Shown piece after piece: positions 1-7,873 of a DNA stretch of 64,000 nt. The DNA comes from Pseudomonas sp. GD04091. Its GTDB lineage: Bacteria > Pseudomonadota > Gammaproteobacteria > Pseudomonadales > Pseudomonadaceae. The translations under genes and the position numbers were made by a program. Numbering within the stretch: position 1 is the stretch's first letter; each line of letters opens with the position of its first letter. The notes beneath the pieces are model-generated. The model searched no databases and had not been told where the DNA came from. It saw only the letters and a program-made list of their open reading frames with translations. The stretch lies in contig NZ_JAOEBG010000015.1 of NCBI RefSeq assembly GCF_029836165.1, positions 62,001 to 126,000 of the forward strand. The letters are read 5' to 3'.

Positions 1-695
1 CGGGTGATACCCCCATCGACCCGCAGGTTCTGCCCGGTGATGTATCCCGCGCCCTCGGAAGCCAGGAAACTGACAGTCGCCGCGATCTCTTCGGCCTTGC
101 CGTAACGCTCCATGGGAATCCGGCTACGAAATTCTTCCTTCTCCGGCAAGCTGTCGATGAAGCCCGGCAGCACGTTGTTCATGCGGATGTTCTCGGCAGC
201 GTAGCGATCGGCGAACAGTTTGGTGAAGGCCGCAAGCCCGGCGCGGAACACCCCCGAGGTCGGGAAGGTCGGATCCGGCTCGAAGGCCGCGAAAGTCGAG
301 ACATTGATGATGGCGCCGCCCTTCTGCCGCTGCATGATCGGCGTCACCAGCCGAGTCGGACGCACCACGTTGAGGAAGTACACCTCCATGCCACGATGCC
401 AGTCCTCGTCGGTCAGCTCGAGGATAGGCGCACGCGGTCCGTGACCGGCACTGTTGACCAGCACATCGACCCGCCCCCAGCGCTGCATCACGCTGTCGAC
501 CAGACGCTGCAGGTCTTCTACCGACTGGTTGGAGCCGGTCACGCCAATGCCGCCCAGCTCTGCCGCCAGCGCCTCGCCCTTGCCGGACGAGGACAGGATG
601 GCGACCTTGAAGCCATCGGCGGCCAGCCGCCTGGCGGCCTCGGCGCCCATGCCACTGCCACCTGCGGTGATGATTGCCACTTTCTGAGAAGCCAT
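1..695 (-). CDS. Atypical SDR-family oxidoreductase (3' end beyond the window)
   Basis: Short-chain dehydrogenase/reductase fold protein, about 231 residues visible from the ATG at 695; the C-terminus runs off the left edge. The N-terminal nucleotide-binding glycine motif is TAGGSGMG (residues 10-17), so the first Gly of TGxxxGxG is Ala. The NAG-type motif reads VNSAG. Where classical SDRs carry YxxxK this protein reads SGVFRAGLAAFTK, so both catalytic Tyr and Lys are missing. This resembles the BKR-like SDR subgroup known for an imperfect cofactor motif and an absent catalytic tetrad. The C-terminal GYITGQNLRVDGG is typical of SDRs. It is divergent from a LysR regulator across about 100 bp, its probable controller. 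Substrate unknown. Confidence 0.85.
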   Translation of the reverse strand, partial: MASQKVAIITAGGSGMGAEAARRLAADGFKVAILSSSGKGEALAAELGGIGVTGSNQSVEDLQRLVDSVMQRWGRVDVLVNSAGHGPRAPILELTDEDWHRGMEVYFLNVVRPTRLVTPIMQRQKGGAIINVSTFAAFEPDPTFPTSGVFRAGLAAFTKLFADRYAAENIRMNNVLPGFIDSLPEKEEFRSRIPMERYGKAEEIAATVSFLASEGAGYITGQNLRVDGGIT

Positions 696-798
696 GTGCC
701 GTTCCTTTCAGGAGTTGATCAGGTAGGTGCATGAAGCCAGAATCCGCTTGACCGCACCAATCACAAATACTGGCACGAGCCTGCAGGAAATCTACCGG

Positions 799-1710
799 AT
801 GAGCGCTCCCAAGCGACGCAACGCCCCCGCCATCATCAATCACCTGACGGCATTCGAGGCAGCCGCCCGCCTGGGCAGTTTCCGCGCTGCGGCCGACGAG
901 TTGCATGTCACCCCCGGTGCTGTCGCCCAGCAGGTGCGCACGCTCGAAGCCAAGCTCGAGCGCCCGTTGTTCGAACGGCTGCCCCGTGGCCTGCGGACCA
1001 ACCGGGACGGTGCCGACTATCTCGCCCGCGTGCGCCTGGCCCTGGACATCATCGAAGACGCCACCGGCGAACTGCTGGAGCGTGACAGGCAGCACGACCC
1101 TCGGCAGATCCTGCTCAGCACCACGCCGGCCTTTGCCAGTCGCTGGCTGATCCCGCGCCTGGGCCAGCTGGCTCAGGCGCACCCTGAGGTGGCCGTGATG
1201 ATCGACGCCTCCGACAGCACCCGGCCACTCAGCGGCAAGGGGGCCGTCGACCTGGCAGTGCGCTGGGGGGCGCCGCCTTTTGCCGAGTCCTATGCCCTGC
1301 CCTTGCTGCCCGGCGTGGCGGTACCCGTCTGCGCGCCCGCGTTGCGTGGCGAACATCAGTGGCAGCGGGCCATCGACCTGGTCCGGCAGCCACTGATTTC
1401 CGATAGCCACAACAATTGGAAACGCTGGTTCGACCACCATGCGCTGCCCGGCACCCGCTTCAACGGCCCTGTGTTCTCCCAGACCATTCTCGCCATCGAA
1501 GCCGCCGAGCAAGGCATGGGCATCGCCCTGGTGCCTCGCCTGCTGGTGGAAAACGCCCTGAAGGCCGGCACGCTGGTGCTGGCGCTGGAAGAACACGAAC
1601 TGCACAGCAGCGCGGGGTTTCATTTGCTCGCAGATCACACGCCGGAGCCGGGGTCTGCCGCCGAACAAGTGGCACGCTGGCTGGAAAGCGAAGCGAAAGC
1701 CCAGGCCTGA
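799..1710 (+). CDS. LysR-family transcriptional regulator (GcvA-like)
   Basis: A DNA-binding regulator of 303 residues. The N-terminal winged helix-turn-helix reads HLTAFEAAARLGSFRAAADEL followed by VTPGAVAQQVRTLE, the standard LysR signature. The rest is a periplasmic-binding-like effector domain (LSTTPAFASRWLIPRLGQLAQAHPEV), the pattern of the GcvA/AmpR-like subgroup. I chose the ATG at 799, preceded by AGGAA, rather than an in-frame start at 727, because the HTH then sits at the usual position. It is divergent from the SDR gene, the usual arrangement for a LysR protein and its target. The inducer cannot be read from sequence. Confidence 0.9.
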   Translation: MSAPKRRNAPAIINHLTAFEAAARLGSFRAAADELHVTPGAVAQQVRTLEAKLERPLFERLPRGLRTNRDGADYLARVRLALDIIEDATGELLERDRQHDPRQILLSTTPAFASRWLIPRLGQLAQAHPEVAVMIDASDSTRPLSGKGAVDLAVRWGAPPFAESYALPLLPGVAVPVCAPALRGEHQWQRAIDLVRQPLISDSHNNWKRWFDHHALPGTRFNGPVFSQTILAIEAAEQGMGIALVPRLLVENALKAGTLVLALEEHELHSSAGFHLLADHTPEPGSAAEQVARWLESEAKAQA

Positions 1711-2049
1711 ACGCTGTGTACAGATGCAAACGCCCAGAGGGTGGCCTTCGGATAGCCAATTGCAACATATCGTTTCAGCATGGTGTGGTAAGCCATGCCC
1801 TGCTCCGATCCTCGCGCCAAGCCAGCCGTTCAGCGCCAAGGCGTGCCAGGAAAGGCCTGGCGCTGAGCAGGCGGAAGCAAGTGGAAATACTCATACCTAC
1901 TGTTTCGTAAGACTATTCCTGCGCACTAGTAGGACGCTTCAGCCGCAACGGCTGTCGGTGTATGAATAATCAGTATTGAAGGGTGGATTGAACTGATACC
2001 GTCGAGTCTTTCCTACAACGGCACGGATGCCAAGGCATGTGAGAACGAC
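1711..2049. other. Intergenic region with one stem-loop, no gene seen
   Basis: No convincing coding sequence on either strand. An imperfect stem-loop (CAGCGCCAAGGC at 1831-1842 against GCCTGGCGCTG at 1855-1865) lies about 120 bp after the LysR gene. It lacks a T-run, so it is only a possible terminator. The A+T-richer stretch around 1880-2000 may hold the promoter of the small gene that follows. Confidence 0.4.
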
Positions 2050-2235
2050 ATGGATAACTACGACACCTCGGCCCTCGGATTGCAGAAATGCCTGCTGAAC
2101 ATGCGGCGGGATCACGCAAGGCTCGAAGCACAAGGCGAACTGGAAAAAGCAGCGAGCCTGGCTCGCGTGATTGCGACGCTGGAAGAGGGGTTGAACAGGA
2201 CGCCCGAACCATTGAAGCCGACGACGTTGCAGTGA
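2050..2235 (+). CDS. Small hypothetical protein (61 aa)
   Basis: A 61-residue, probably all-helical cytoplasmic protein with alternating charged and hydrophobic residues (NMRRDHARLEAQGELEKAASLARVIATLEEGL), no signal peptide and no membrane segment. The ribosome-binding site before the ATG is weak (TGAGAAC). The composition looks like real coding sequence and the antisense alternatives are poor, but I do not recognise a family. It stands alone between two intergenic gaps, so context gives no function. Confidence 0.5.
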   Translation: MDNYDTSALGLQKCLLNMRRDHARLEAQGELEKAASLARVIATLEEGLNRTPEPLKPTTLQ

Positions 2236-2635
2236 TCGTTTCAGCTGCCAGGCGCAGCAGTAGCGTAACCAGCAAGCGCCCTCGACAAGCATTGCCGTCA
2301 CTGATACGACCAGCGCCGGCGCGCTGGTCGAGCGGCTGACGTACAGCCGTCCGGCCAGGTCCTGTCGATCGCCACTTCAGGATTCACGAGGCATGCGAAC
2401 CACCTCGTAAAATCTAGTAACACTCCCCAGGCAGCCCATTCATGAAACCGAACGGCGTGAATGCTGTCCGATTGCCATCGGTAACGGCAGAGGCCGCCCA
2501 TCCCGACCAGAAGGCCGGGCAGGATCCGCGCCGCGTGACAATCCTTGAACGGCCTCGATACCCCGGTTTACCGGCGCGTGCATCCCGCCTGCGGAGAATG
2601 CCGCACCAATTCAAACAAGGCTGAAAGAGCGAACC
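2236..2635. other. Intergenic region with a strong hairpin at 2307-2330
   Basis: 400 bp without a convincing gene. It holds a perfect 10-bp inverted repeat with a 4-nt loop (CGACCAGCGC, loop CGGC, GCGCTGGTCG) at 2307-2330, about 70 bp past the small gene. There is no T-tract. A 60-codon open frame at 2442-2624 has no ribosome-binding site and unlikely composition, so I do not call it. The remainder presumably holds the promoter of the lipoprotein gene at 2636. Confidence 0.4.
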
Positions 2636-3451
2636 ATGAAACAGAACATTCTCCTCGTTGCCGTCTGTGCCGCCCTGCTCCAGGCGTGCACCCCGGCTTC
2701 CACTTCCCATGAAGGATCGCCCTCCATGCCCGCCTCCACTTCGTCTGTCGCCGCCCAGCCAGAGCTGACCGCTTACTACTGGAACCTGGTATCGGCCAAC
2801 GAGGCCTCGGGCGCCCCCATCGACGCCCTGACCAAAGGCATCGAGCGCAAGCTACGCCTGAGCTTCGCCGAAAAGAACCTGAATATCAGCGGCGGCTGCA
2901 ACACCCAGTTCGGCGGGTACAGCTATCAGGACGGCGTATTGAAAGTACAGTCACTGGCCTCGACCCTGATGGCCTGCGACAAGTCTCTGATGGACGTGGA
3001 TACCCAGGTCGGTCGCCTGCTCAAGGGCGACTTGCGCGCCGCTATCGGCGGCGACACCTCGGAGCCGGTGCTTCAGCTGACCACCCAGGACGGCTCGGTA
3101 CTGAAGTTCCAGGGCGAAGCCACCCCGCAGACCCGTTACGGCAGCAAGGGCGAGATCAAATTCCTGGAAGTAGCCGCCAAGACCGTCAAATGCAGTCATC
3201 CGCTGATCCCGAACTATGAGTGCCTGCAAGTGCGCGAACGCCGTTATGACGACGCCGGCCTGCAACTGCCGACTCAGGACACCTGGCATCCGCTGTACCA
3301 GTCCATCGAGGGCTACGAGCACCGTGACGGCGTGCGCACGGTGCTGCGGGTGAAGCAGTACGAGTGGAAGAACCCGCCAGCTGACGCCCCATCGAACGTC
3401 TACGTGCTGGACCTGGTGGTCGAGCAGGACACTTCGGGCAAACGCAAGTAA
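2636..3451 (+). CDS. META/DUF4377 domain lipoprotein (HslJ-like)
   Basis: A 271-residue envelope lipoprotein. The signal peptide ends in a lipobox (LLQAC) with the lipidated Cys at residue 18. After a Ser/Pro/Thr-rich linker comes a META domain (about residues 45-155) with the family motif FAEKNLNISGGCNTQFGGY and a conserved second cysteine (LASTLMACD). A C-terminal DUF4377 domain (about 170-260) includes KCSHPLIPNYECLQVRER. META proteins of the HslJ type are linked to envelope stress and novobiocin tolerance in E. coli; the exact role here is unknown. AGAGCGAACC precedes the ATG. It is a single gene converging on a small membrane-protein gene. Confidence 0.88.
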   Translation: MKQNILLVAVCAALLQACTPASTSHEGSPSMPASTSSVAAQPELTAYYWNLVSANEASGAPIDALTKGIERKLRLSFAEKNLNISGGCNTQFGGYSYQDGVLKVQSLASTLMACDKSLMDVDTQVGRLLKGDLRAAIGGDTSEPVLQLTTQDGSVLKFQGEATPQTRYGSKGEIKFLEVAAKTVKCSHPLIPNYECLQVRERRYDDAGLQLPTQDTWHPLYQSIEGYEHRDGVRTVLRVKQYEWKNPPADAPSNVYVLDLVVEQDTSGKRK

Positions 3452-3462
3452 TCGCAGCAGAG

Positions 3463-3486
3463 GCAGGCCGGCATCCACCGGCCTGC
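3463..3486. terminator. Stem-loop between convergent genes
   Basis: A perfect 9-bp stem (GCAGGCCGG / CCGGCCTGC) with a 6-nt loop sits between the lipoprotein gene and the convergent gene ending at 3500. There is no clear T-run, so it may act as a weak bidirectional terminator. Confidence 0.5.
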
Positions 3487-3499
3487 AACTCGACGGCGA

Positions 3500-3691
3500 T
3501 CATTGCTTCCCGTTCGCCACAGGCATGAAAGCACCGACCAAAAGGACACTCGCAGGCCCCAAGAGGAAACTCACGCTCGTTCCTGGGCTCATCACCGGCA
3601 CGACAATGGTCATTGCGAACAGGCCTGCGCCTATCCAGAACCGTCGACGCGGCGTGAGCCACCCTCGAATACGCTCCAGCCACTTGGGCAT
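3500..3691 (-). CDS. Small membrane protein (63 aa)
   Basis: A 63-residue protein beginning MPKWLERIRGWLTPRRRFWIG, followed by two hydrophobic stretches (AGLFAMTIVVPVM and VSFLLGPASVLLVGAFM) joined by a short loop, a likely hairpin in the inner membrane. Arg-rich residues before the first helix suggest a cytoplasmic N-terminus. The ATG at 3691 is preceded by AGGAG at 7-nt spacing, so I prefer it over an upstream start at 3751. No known domain is visible. Similar small Pseudomonas membrane proteins exist, but I cannot name a function. Confidence 0.65.
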   Translation of the reverse strand: MPKWLERIRGWLTPRRRFWIGAGLFAMTIVVPVMSPGTSVSFLLGPASVLLVGAFMPVANGKQ

Positions 3692-3867
3692 TGCCAGACT
3701 CCTGTCTTTTATGGGGCACCACTGCACGGCCGCGCGCTCAAAAGGCGACATTACCGAACGGGCTTATCGCCGAACTGGAGCAACTAGCAAAGTATCGGAA
3801 GCGTTTCCGAAATAAACCATTCCCAAGGGTGTTCCCATGGGTAGTTTTTCTGTGCCCCAGAAACGCA

Positions 3868-3892
3868 AAAAGCCCTGAATAATCAGGGCTTT
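3868..3892 (-). terminator. Rho-independent terminator of tRNA-Ser
   Basis: On the minus strand, directly after the tRNA, AAAGCCCTGA / TCAGGGCTTT forms a 10-bp stem with a 4-nt loop, followed by a T-run. Confidence 0.8.
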
Positions 3893-3897
3893 GAATA

Positions 3898-3985
3898 TGG
3901 CGGAAGCGTAGAGATTCGAACTCTAGGATAGTTGCCCATCGACGGTTTTCAAGACCGTTGCCTTAAACCACTCGGCCACGCTTCC
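3898..3985 (-). tRNA. tRNA-Ser(UGA)
   Basis: An 88-nt class II tRNA with CCA encoded. The acceptor stem pairs GGAAGCG with CGCTTCC. The D-arm contains GAGTGGTTTAAGGC, the anticodon stem is ACGGT/ACCGT with loop CTTGAAA (anticodon UGA), a long variable arm follows as expected for serine, and the T-arm is GTTCGAATC. It reads UCA/UCG serine codons. A terminator lies just downstream. Confidence 0.97.
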
Positions 3986-4132
3986 AGCTGGTTTTGCGGC
4001 GGCAATCATACCGTAATGAAACAAGCTGTCAAACTCTCTGTGTCGCGGGTTGCGGCAGCTCTGATATGCTCCGCATCATACGTTCCAATACCGCAGGTCC
4101 CGAACCGCGGTCTCACCCCAAAGGAGTGCGCC

Positions 4133-4804
4133 ATGCGCGAACAGGATTATGCCGTCCAACACGGCCAGCAGGTCGAGCAGCAGGAGGTCAGCAAGGTCCT
4201 GCGCAACACGTACAGCCTGCTGGCCCTCACCCTCGCCTTCAGCGGCGTCATGGCTTTCGTCGCCCAGCAGATGCGTGTCGGCTACCCGAACATCTTCGTC
4301 GTGCTGATCGGCTTCTACGGCCTGTTCTTCCTCACCGCCAAGCTGCGTGATTCGGTCTGGGGCCTGGTGTCTACCTTTGCCCTCACCGGTTTCATGGGCT
4401 TCATCCTCGGCCCGATTCTCAACCGCTACCTGGGCATGGCCGGTGGCGCCGAGGTAGTCAGCTCGGCCTTCGCCATGACCGCCCTGGTGTTCGGTGGCCT
4501 GTCGGCCTACGTGCTGATCACCCGCAAGGACATGAGTTTCCTCAGCGGCTTCATCACCGCCGGTTTCTTCGTCCTGCTGGGTGCCGTGGTCGCCAGCTTC
4601 TTCTTCCAGATCAGCGGCCTGCAACTGGCGATCAGCGCTGGCTTCGTGCTGTTCTCGTCGGTCTGCATCCTGTTCCAGACCAGTGCCATCATCCATGGCG
4701 GCGAGCGTAACTACATCATGGCGACCATCAGCCTGTATGTATCGATCTACAACCTGTTCGTCAGCCTGCTGCAGCTGTTCGGCATCATGGGCCGCGACGA
4801 CTGA
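4133..4804 (+). CDS. Bax inhibitor-1/YccA family membrane protein
   Basis: A 223-residue inner-membrane protein with about seven transmembrane helices and a short charged N-terminus (MREQDYAVQHGQQ...). The family pattern is clear, including LRNTYSLLALTLAFSG near the start and the C-terminal ATISLYVSIYNLFVSLLQLFGIMGRDD. Bacterial members (YccA, YbhL) interact with the FtsH protease or leak ions. The ATG at 4133 is preceded by AAGGAG, which decides against an upstream in-frame start at 3932 that would overlap the tRNA. Single gene, followed by a strong terminator. Confidence 0.92.
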   Translation: MREQDYAVQHGQQVEQQEVSKVLRNTYSLLALTLAFSGVMAFVAQQMRVGYPNIFVVLIGFYGLFFLTAKLRDSVWGLVSTFALTGFMGFILGPILNRYLGMAGGAEVVSSAFAMTALVFGGLSAYVLITRKDMSFLSGFITAGFFVLLGAVVASFFFQISGLQLAISAGFVLFSSVCILFQTSAIIHGGERNYIMATISLYVSIYNLFVSLLQLFGIMGRDD

Positions 4805-4827
4805 CCGGATCAGTTGAGCGCCCCGCG

Positions 4828-4854
4828 AAAAAGCCCGCCTCGGCGGGCTTTTTC
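4828..4854 (+). terminator. Rho-independent terminator
   Basis: AAAAAGCCCGCC / GGCGGGCTTTTT stem-loop with a T-run, 24 bp after the Bax-inhibitor gene. Symmetric A and T runs suggest it works in both directions. Confidence 0.9.
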
Positions 4855-5025
4855 GTACCTGTGGGTTAGGCAACCGGGCCAGTGAATGAGCAAAGAGACA
4901 TTGACCTAAAAGTCAGCTTACTGCCTGTTTCCTCCCCGATCGTGTGGCCATCGTGCTTGCCTCTACCCCAATGGCTTTTCAGCCCGTAGAATGCGCTCCT
5001 TTTTTCTTCCGGGGCAGCATTTCCC

Positions 5026-6405
5026 ATGAGTTCACACGAACACGGCCCGGGCGCGGCGGCGCCTGCCAATGAACTGGTCCTTGGCCTCGAGGACAAGCCA
5101 CGCCTGCTGATCGGCCTGCTGGCGGCACTGCAACATCTGTTGGCCATCATCGTGCCAATCGTCACGCCGGGCCTGCTGATCTGCCAGGCGCTGGGCGTGT
5201 CGGCGCGAGACACCAACCTGATCGTATCGATGTCGCTGGTGATCTCGGGTATCGCCACCTTCGTCCAGTGCAAGCGCTTCGGCCCCTTCGGCGCCGGGCT
5301 GCTGATCGTCCAGGGCACCAGCTTCAACTTCGTCGGGCCGCTGATCGCCGGCGGTGCGCTGATGGTCAAGCAAGGCACGCCGGTAGAAAGCGTGATGGCG
5401 GCGATCTTCGGCGTGGTCATCGCCGGATCGTTCGTGGAGATGGGCGTTTCGCGCATCCTGCCCTTCGTCAAGCGCCTGATCACCCCATTGGTCACCGGCA
5501 TCGTCGTGCTGATGATCGGCCTGACCCTGATCAAGGTCGGCCTGATCAGCATGGGCGGCGGCTTCGGCGCCATGGCCAACGGCACCTTCGCCGATGGCGA
5601 GAACCTGCTGCTGTCAGGCGTGGTCCTGGCGATCATCGTCATCCTCAACCGTATCCCGGTGGTGTGGATGCGCAGCTGCGCCATCGTCATCGCCCTGGCC
5701 GTCGGCTATGCCCTGGCCGGCTACCTGGGTCGCCTGGACTTCACCGGCATGCACCAGGCCGCACTGTTCCAGGTGCCGACACCGCTGCATTTCGGCCTGG
5801 GCTTCTCCTGGTCGCTGTTCATCCCGATGCTGGTGATCTATCTGGTCACCGCCCTGGAAGCCATCGGTGACGTGACCGCCACCAGCAAGGTCTCGCGCCA
5901 GCCGGTCGAAGGTCCTGTATGGATGCAGCGGATCAAGGGCGGCGTACTGGTCAACGGTGCCAACTCGTTGCTGGCCGGCCTGTTCAACACCTTCCCCAGT
6001 TCGATCTTCGCCCAGAACAACGGTGTGATTCAGTTGACCGGCATCGCCAGCCGCCATATCGGTATCTGGATCGCGGTCATGCTGATCCTGCTGGGCCTGT
6101 TCCCCAGCGTTGCCGGGGTGATCCAGGCCGTGCCGGAGCCTGTGCTCGGCGGGGCAGCCATGGTGATGTTCGGCGCGGTGGCCGCGTCGGGGATCAATAT
6201 CCTCGCCAGCACCCGTCTCGACCGCCGCGCCCTGCTGATCATCGCCGTGTCGCTGTCGCTGGGGCTGGGCGTGGCGCAGGTCCCTGAGTTCCTTGCGCAT
6301 ATGCCATCGGCACTGCGCAATGTGCTGGAATCGGGCGTCGCCACCGGCGGCATCTGTGCCCTGGTGCTCAACTGGTTCCTGCCGGAGAGCAAGGAGCAGG
6401 CCTGA
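5026..6405 (+). CDS. NCS2-family xanthine/uracil permease
   Basis: A 459-residue inner-membrane purine permease of the nucleobase-ascorbate transporter family, 12-14 transmembrane segments, taking up xanthine or a related base by proton symport. Diagnostic motifs are QGTSFNF after the third helix, ALEAIGDVTATS, and the NAT signature QNNGVIQLTG (about residue 330), where xanthine-type members carry QNNG. The length matches the family. It is monocistronic, with terminators on both sides. Substrate preference (xanthine, uric acid or uracil) cannot be fixed from motifs alone; xanthine is favoured. Confidence 0.9.
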   Translation: MSSHEHGPGAAAPANELVLGLEDKPRLLIGLLAALQHLLAIIVPIVTPGLLICQALGVSARDTNLIVSMSLVISGIATFVQCKRFGPFGAGLLIVQGTSFNFVGPLIAGGALMVKQGTPVESVMAAIFGVVIAGSFVEMGVSRILPFVKRLITPLVTGIVVLMIGLTLIKVGLISMGGGFGAMANGTFADGENLLLSGVVLAIIVILNRIPVVWMRSCAIVIALAVGYALAGYLGRLDFTGMHQAALFQVPTPLHFGLGFSWSLFIPMLVIYLVTALEAIGDVTATSKVSRQPVEGPVWMQRIKGGVLVNGANSLLAGLFNTFPSSIFAQNNGVIQLTGIASRHIGIWIAVMLILLGLFPSVAGVIQAVPEPVLGGAAMVMFGAVAASGINILASTRLDRRALLIIAVSLSLGLGVAQVPEFLAHMPSALRNVLESGVATGGICALVLNWFLPESKEQA

Positions 6406-6423
6406 TCCGCACCCGCCTGACCC

Positions 6424-6454
6424 AAAAGCCCGCGCCCACCCGTGCGGGCTTTTT
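6424..6454 (+). terminator. Rho-independent terminator of the permease gene
   Basis: AAAAGCCCGC / GCGGGCTTTT stem (10 bp) with a T-run, 19 bp after the permease stop codon. Confidence 0.9.
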
Positions 6455-6491
6455 GCTTTATCATGGCCGAATTCCTTCGCACGAGCGTTCC

Positions 6492-6884
6492 ATGAAATTC
6501 GCCATCGCGGTTTTTTCCCCGGCCCATGCGCCCTCCTCGCGCCGCGCCCTGCGCTTTGCCGAGGCAGTGCTGGCCGGCGGGCATGAAATTGCCCGATTGT
6601 TCTTCTATCAGGACGGGGTACACAGCGCCTCGGCCAATATTGTCGCGCCGCAGGACGAACTGGACGTGGCCGCGCAGTGGCGCGCCTTCGTCAACGAACA
6701 CCGACTCGATGCGGTGGTGTGCATCGCCGCCGCCTTGCGCCGGGGCGTGCTCGATGACACGCAAGCCAATCGCTACCAGCGTCCGGCGGTCAATCTGCCG
6801 ATCATGTGGGAGCTGTCCGGTCTCGGCCAGTTGCACGAAGCCGCACAACAGGCCGATCGCCTGGTCTGCTTCGGAGGTGATTGA
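6492..6884 (+). CDS. tusD: Sulfurtransferase TusD
   Basis: A 130-residue DsrE-like subunit of the TusBCD complex, which relays persulfide sulfur from TusA to TusE during 2-thiouridine synthesis at the wobble position of Lys, Glu and Gln tRNAs. The N-terminus MKFAIAVFSPAH and the active-site Cys in AVVCIAAALRRGV fit TusD. The ATG at 6492 is used because MKF starts the fold directly. It is the first gene of tusDCBE-ybiB; 1 nt separates it from tusC. Confidence 0.93.
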   Translation: MKFAIAVFSPAHAPSSRRALRFAEAVLAGGHEIARLFFYQDGVHSASANIVAPQDELDVAAQWRAFVNEHRLDAVVCIAAALRRGVLDDTQANRYQRPAVNLPIMWELSGLGQLHEAAQQADRLVCFGGD

Positions 6885-6885
6885 G

Positions 6886-7245
6886 ATGGCCAAGTCCTTG
6901 CTGATCATCAGCCGCCAGGCCCCCTGGAACGGCCCAGGCGCCCGTGAGGCGCTGGATATCGCCCTGGCCGGCGGCGCCTTCGATCTGCCGCTGGGCATGC
7001 TGTTCCTCGATGACGGCGTGTTCCAACTGGCCGCACAGCAGCAACCCGATGCCCTGGAGCAGAAAAACCTGGCGGCCAATCTCCAGGCCCTGCCGATGTT
7101 CGGTGTCGAGGAACTGTTCGCCTGTGGTTACAGCCTGGCTCGCCGAGGCCTGGATGGCGGCTCGCTGAGCCTGCCGGTCGAGGTGCTAGACGACGCCGCG
7201 CTGACTGCGCTGATTGCCCGCTTTGACCAGGTGGTAACGCTCTGA
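6886..7245 (+). CDS. tusC: Sulfurtransferase complex subunit TusC
   Basis: A 119-residue DsrF-like subunit of TusBCD (MAKSLLIISRQAPWNG... LPLGMLFLDDGVFQLA). TusC is structural in the heterohexamer; the catalytic cysteine is in TusD. It starts 1 nt after tusD and its TGA overlaps the tusB ATG by one base, so the three subunits are translationally coupled. Confidence 0.93.
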   Translation: MAKSLLIISRQAPWNGPGAREALDIALAGGAFDLPLGMLFLDDGVFQLAAQQQPDALEQKNLAANLQALPMFGVEELFACGYSLARRGLDGGSLSLPVEVLDDAALTALIARFDQVVTL

Positions 7246-7541
7246 TGACGACCCTGCACGTAATCGCCCACTCCCCCTTCGGTGACGAGCGCCTGGCCAG
7301 CTGCCTGCGCCTGCTGGGCCCACAAGACGCGCTGCTGCTGTGCGGCGACGCCACCTACGCTCTCACCCAAGGCAGTGAACCCTGGCAAGCCCTGCAAGCC
7401 GCCGCGCTGGACGATCGCCTGTTCGCCCTCACCGAGGACCTGCAGGCCCGCGCGCTCGCCAGCGACCTGGCCCGGGCCGTGGATTACCCAGCCTTCGTCG
7501 AGCTCACCCTGCACTACGACAAGGTCAACAGCTGGCTATGA
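7245..7541 (+). CDS. tusB: Sulfurtransferase complex subunit TusB
   Basis: A 98-residue DsrH-like subunit (MTTLHVIAHSPFGDERLASCLRLLGPQDALLLCGDATYAL). It completes the TusBCD complex. The 3' end overlaps tusE by 4 nt (ATGA). The order tusD-C-B-E is the usual Pseudomonas arrangement. Confidence 0.93.
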   Translation: MTTLHVIAHSPFGDERLASCLRLLGPQDALLLCGDATYALTQGSEPWQALQAAALDDRLFALTEDLQARALASDLARAVDYPAFVELTLHYDKVNSWL

Positions 7542-7873
7542 GTACCCTGACCGTCGGCGATCATGCCATCGCCCTGGACAAGGACGGCTTCCTGGTCGAC
7601 CTGCGGGACTGGTCCCGTGACGTCGCGGATGCCCTCGCCACACGCGAAGGTATCGCGCTGACCGAGGACCACTGGGAAATCCTCGCGCTACTGCGCCAGT
7701 TCTATCAGGAGTACCAGCTGTCACCGGCCACCCGCCCGTTGATCAAGTACACCGCGCTCAAGCTCGGCGCGGACAAAGGCAACAGCCCGCACCTGAACCG
7801 CCTGTTCAATGGCACCCCCGCCAAACTCGCCGCCAAGCTGGCGGGACTGCCCAAGCCGACCAACTGCATATGA
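7538..7873 (+). CDS. tusE: Sulfur relay protein TusE (DsrC family)
   Basis: A 111-residue DsrC-family protein that accepts sulfur from TusD and delivers it to MnmA for tRNA 2-thiolation. The family core LTEDHWEILALLRQFYQEYQLSPATRPLIKY is present, and the essential penultimate cysteine is seen in the C-terminal PTNCI. It overlaps tusB and ybiB by 4 nt each. Confidence 0.95.
   Translation: MSTLTVGDHAIALDKDGFLVDLRDWSRDVADALATREGIALTEDHWEILALLRQFYQEYQLSPATRPLIKYTALKLGADKGNSPHLNRLFNGTPAKLAAKLAGLPKPTNCI

Noticed and set aside
2442..2624. 60-codon open frame before the META lipoprotein gene
   Set aside because: No ribosome-binding site, unlikely composition, no recognisable motif.
4856..5025. TTGACC-like promoter upstream of the xanthine permease
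   Set aside because: No matching -10 hexamer at the proper spacing, so no call was made.
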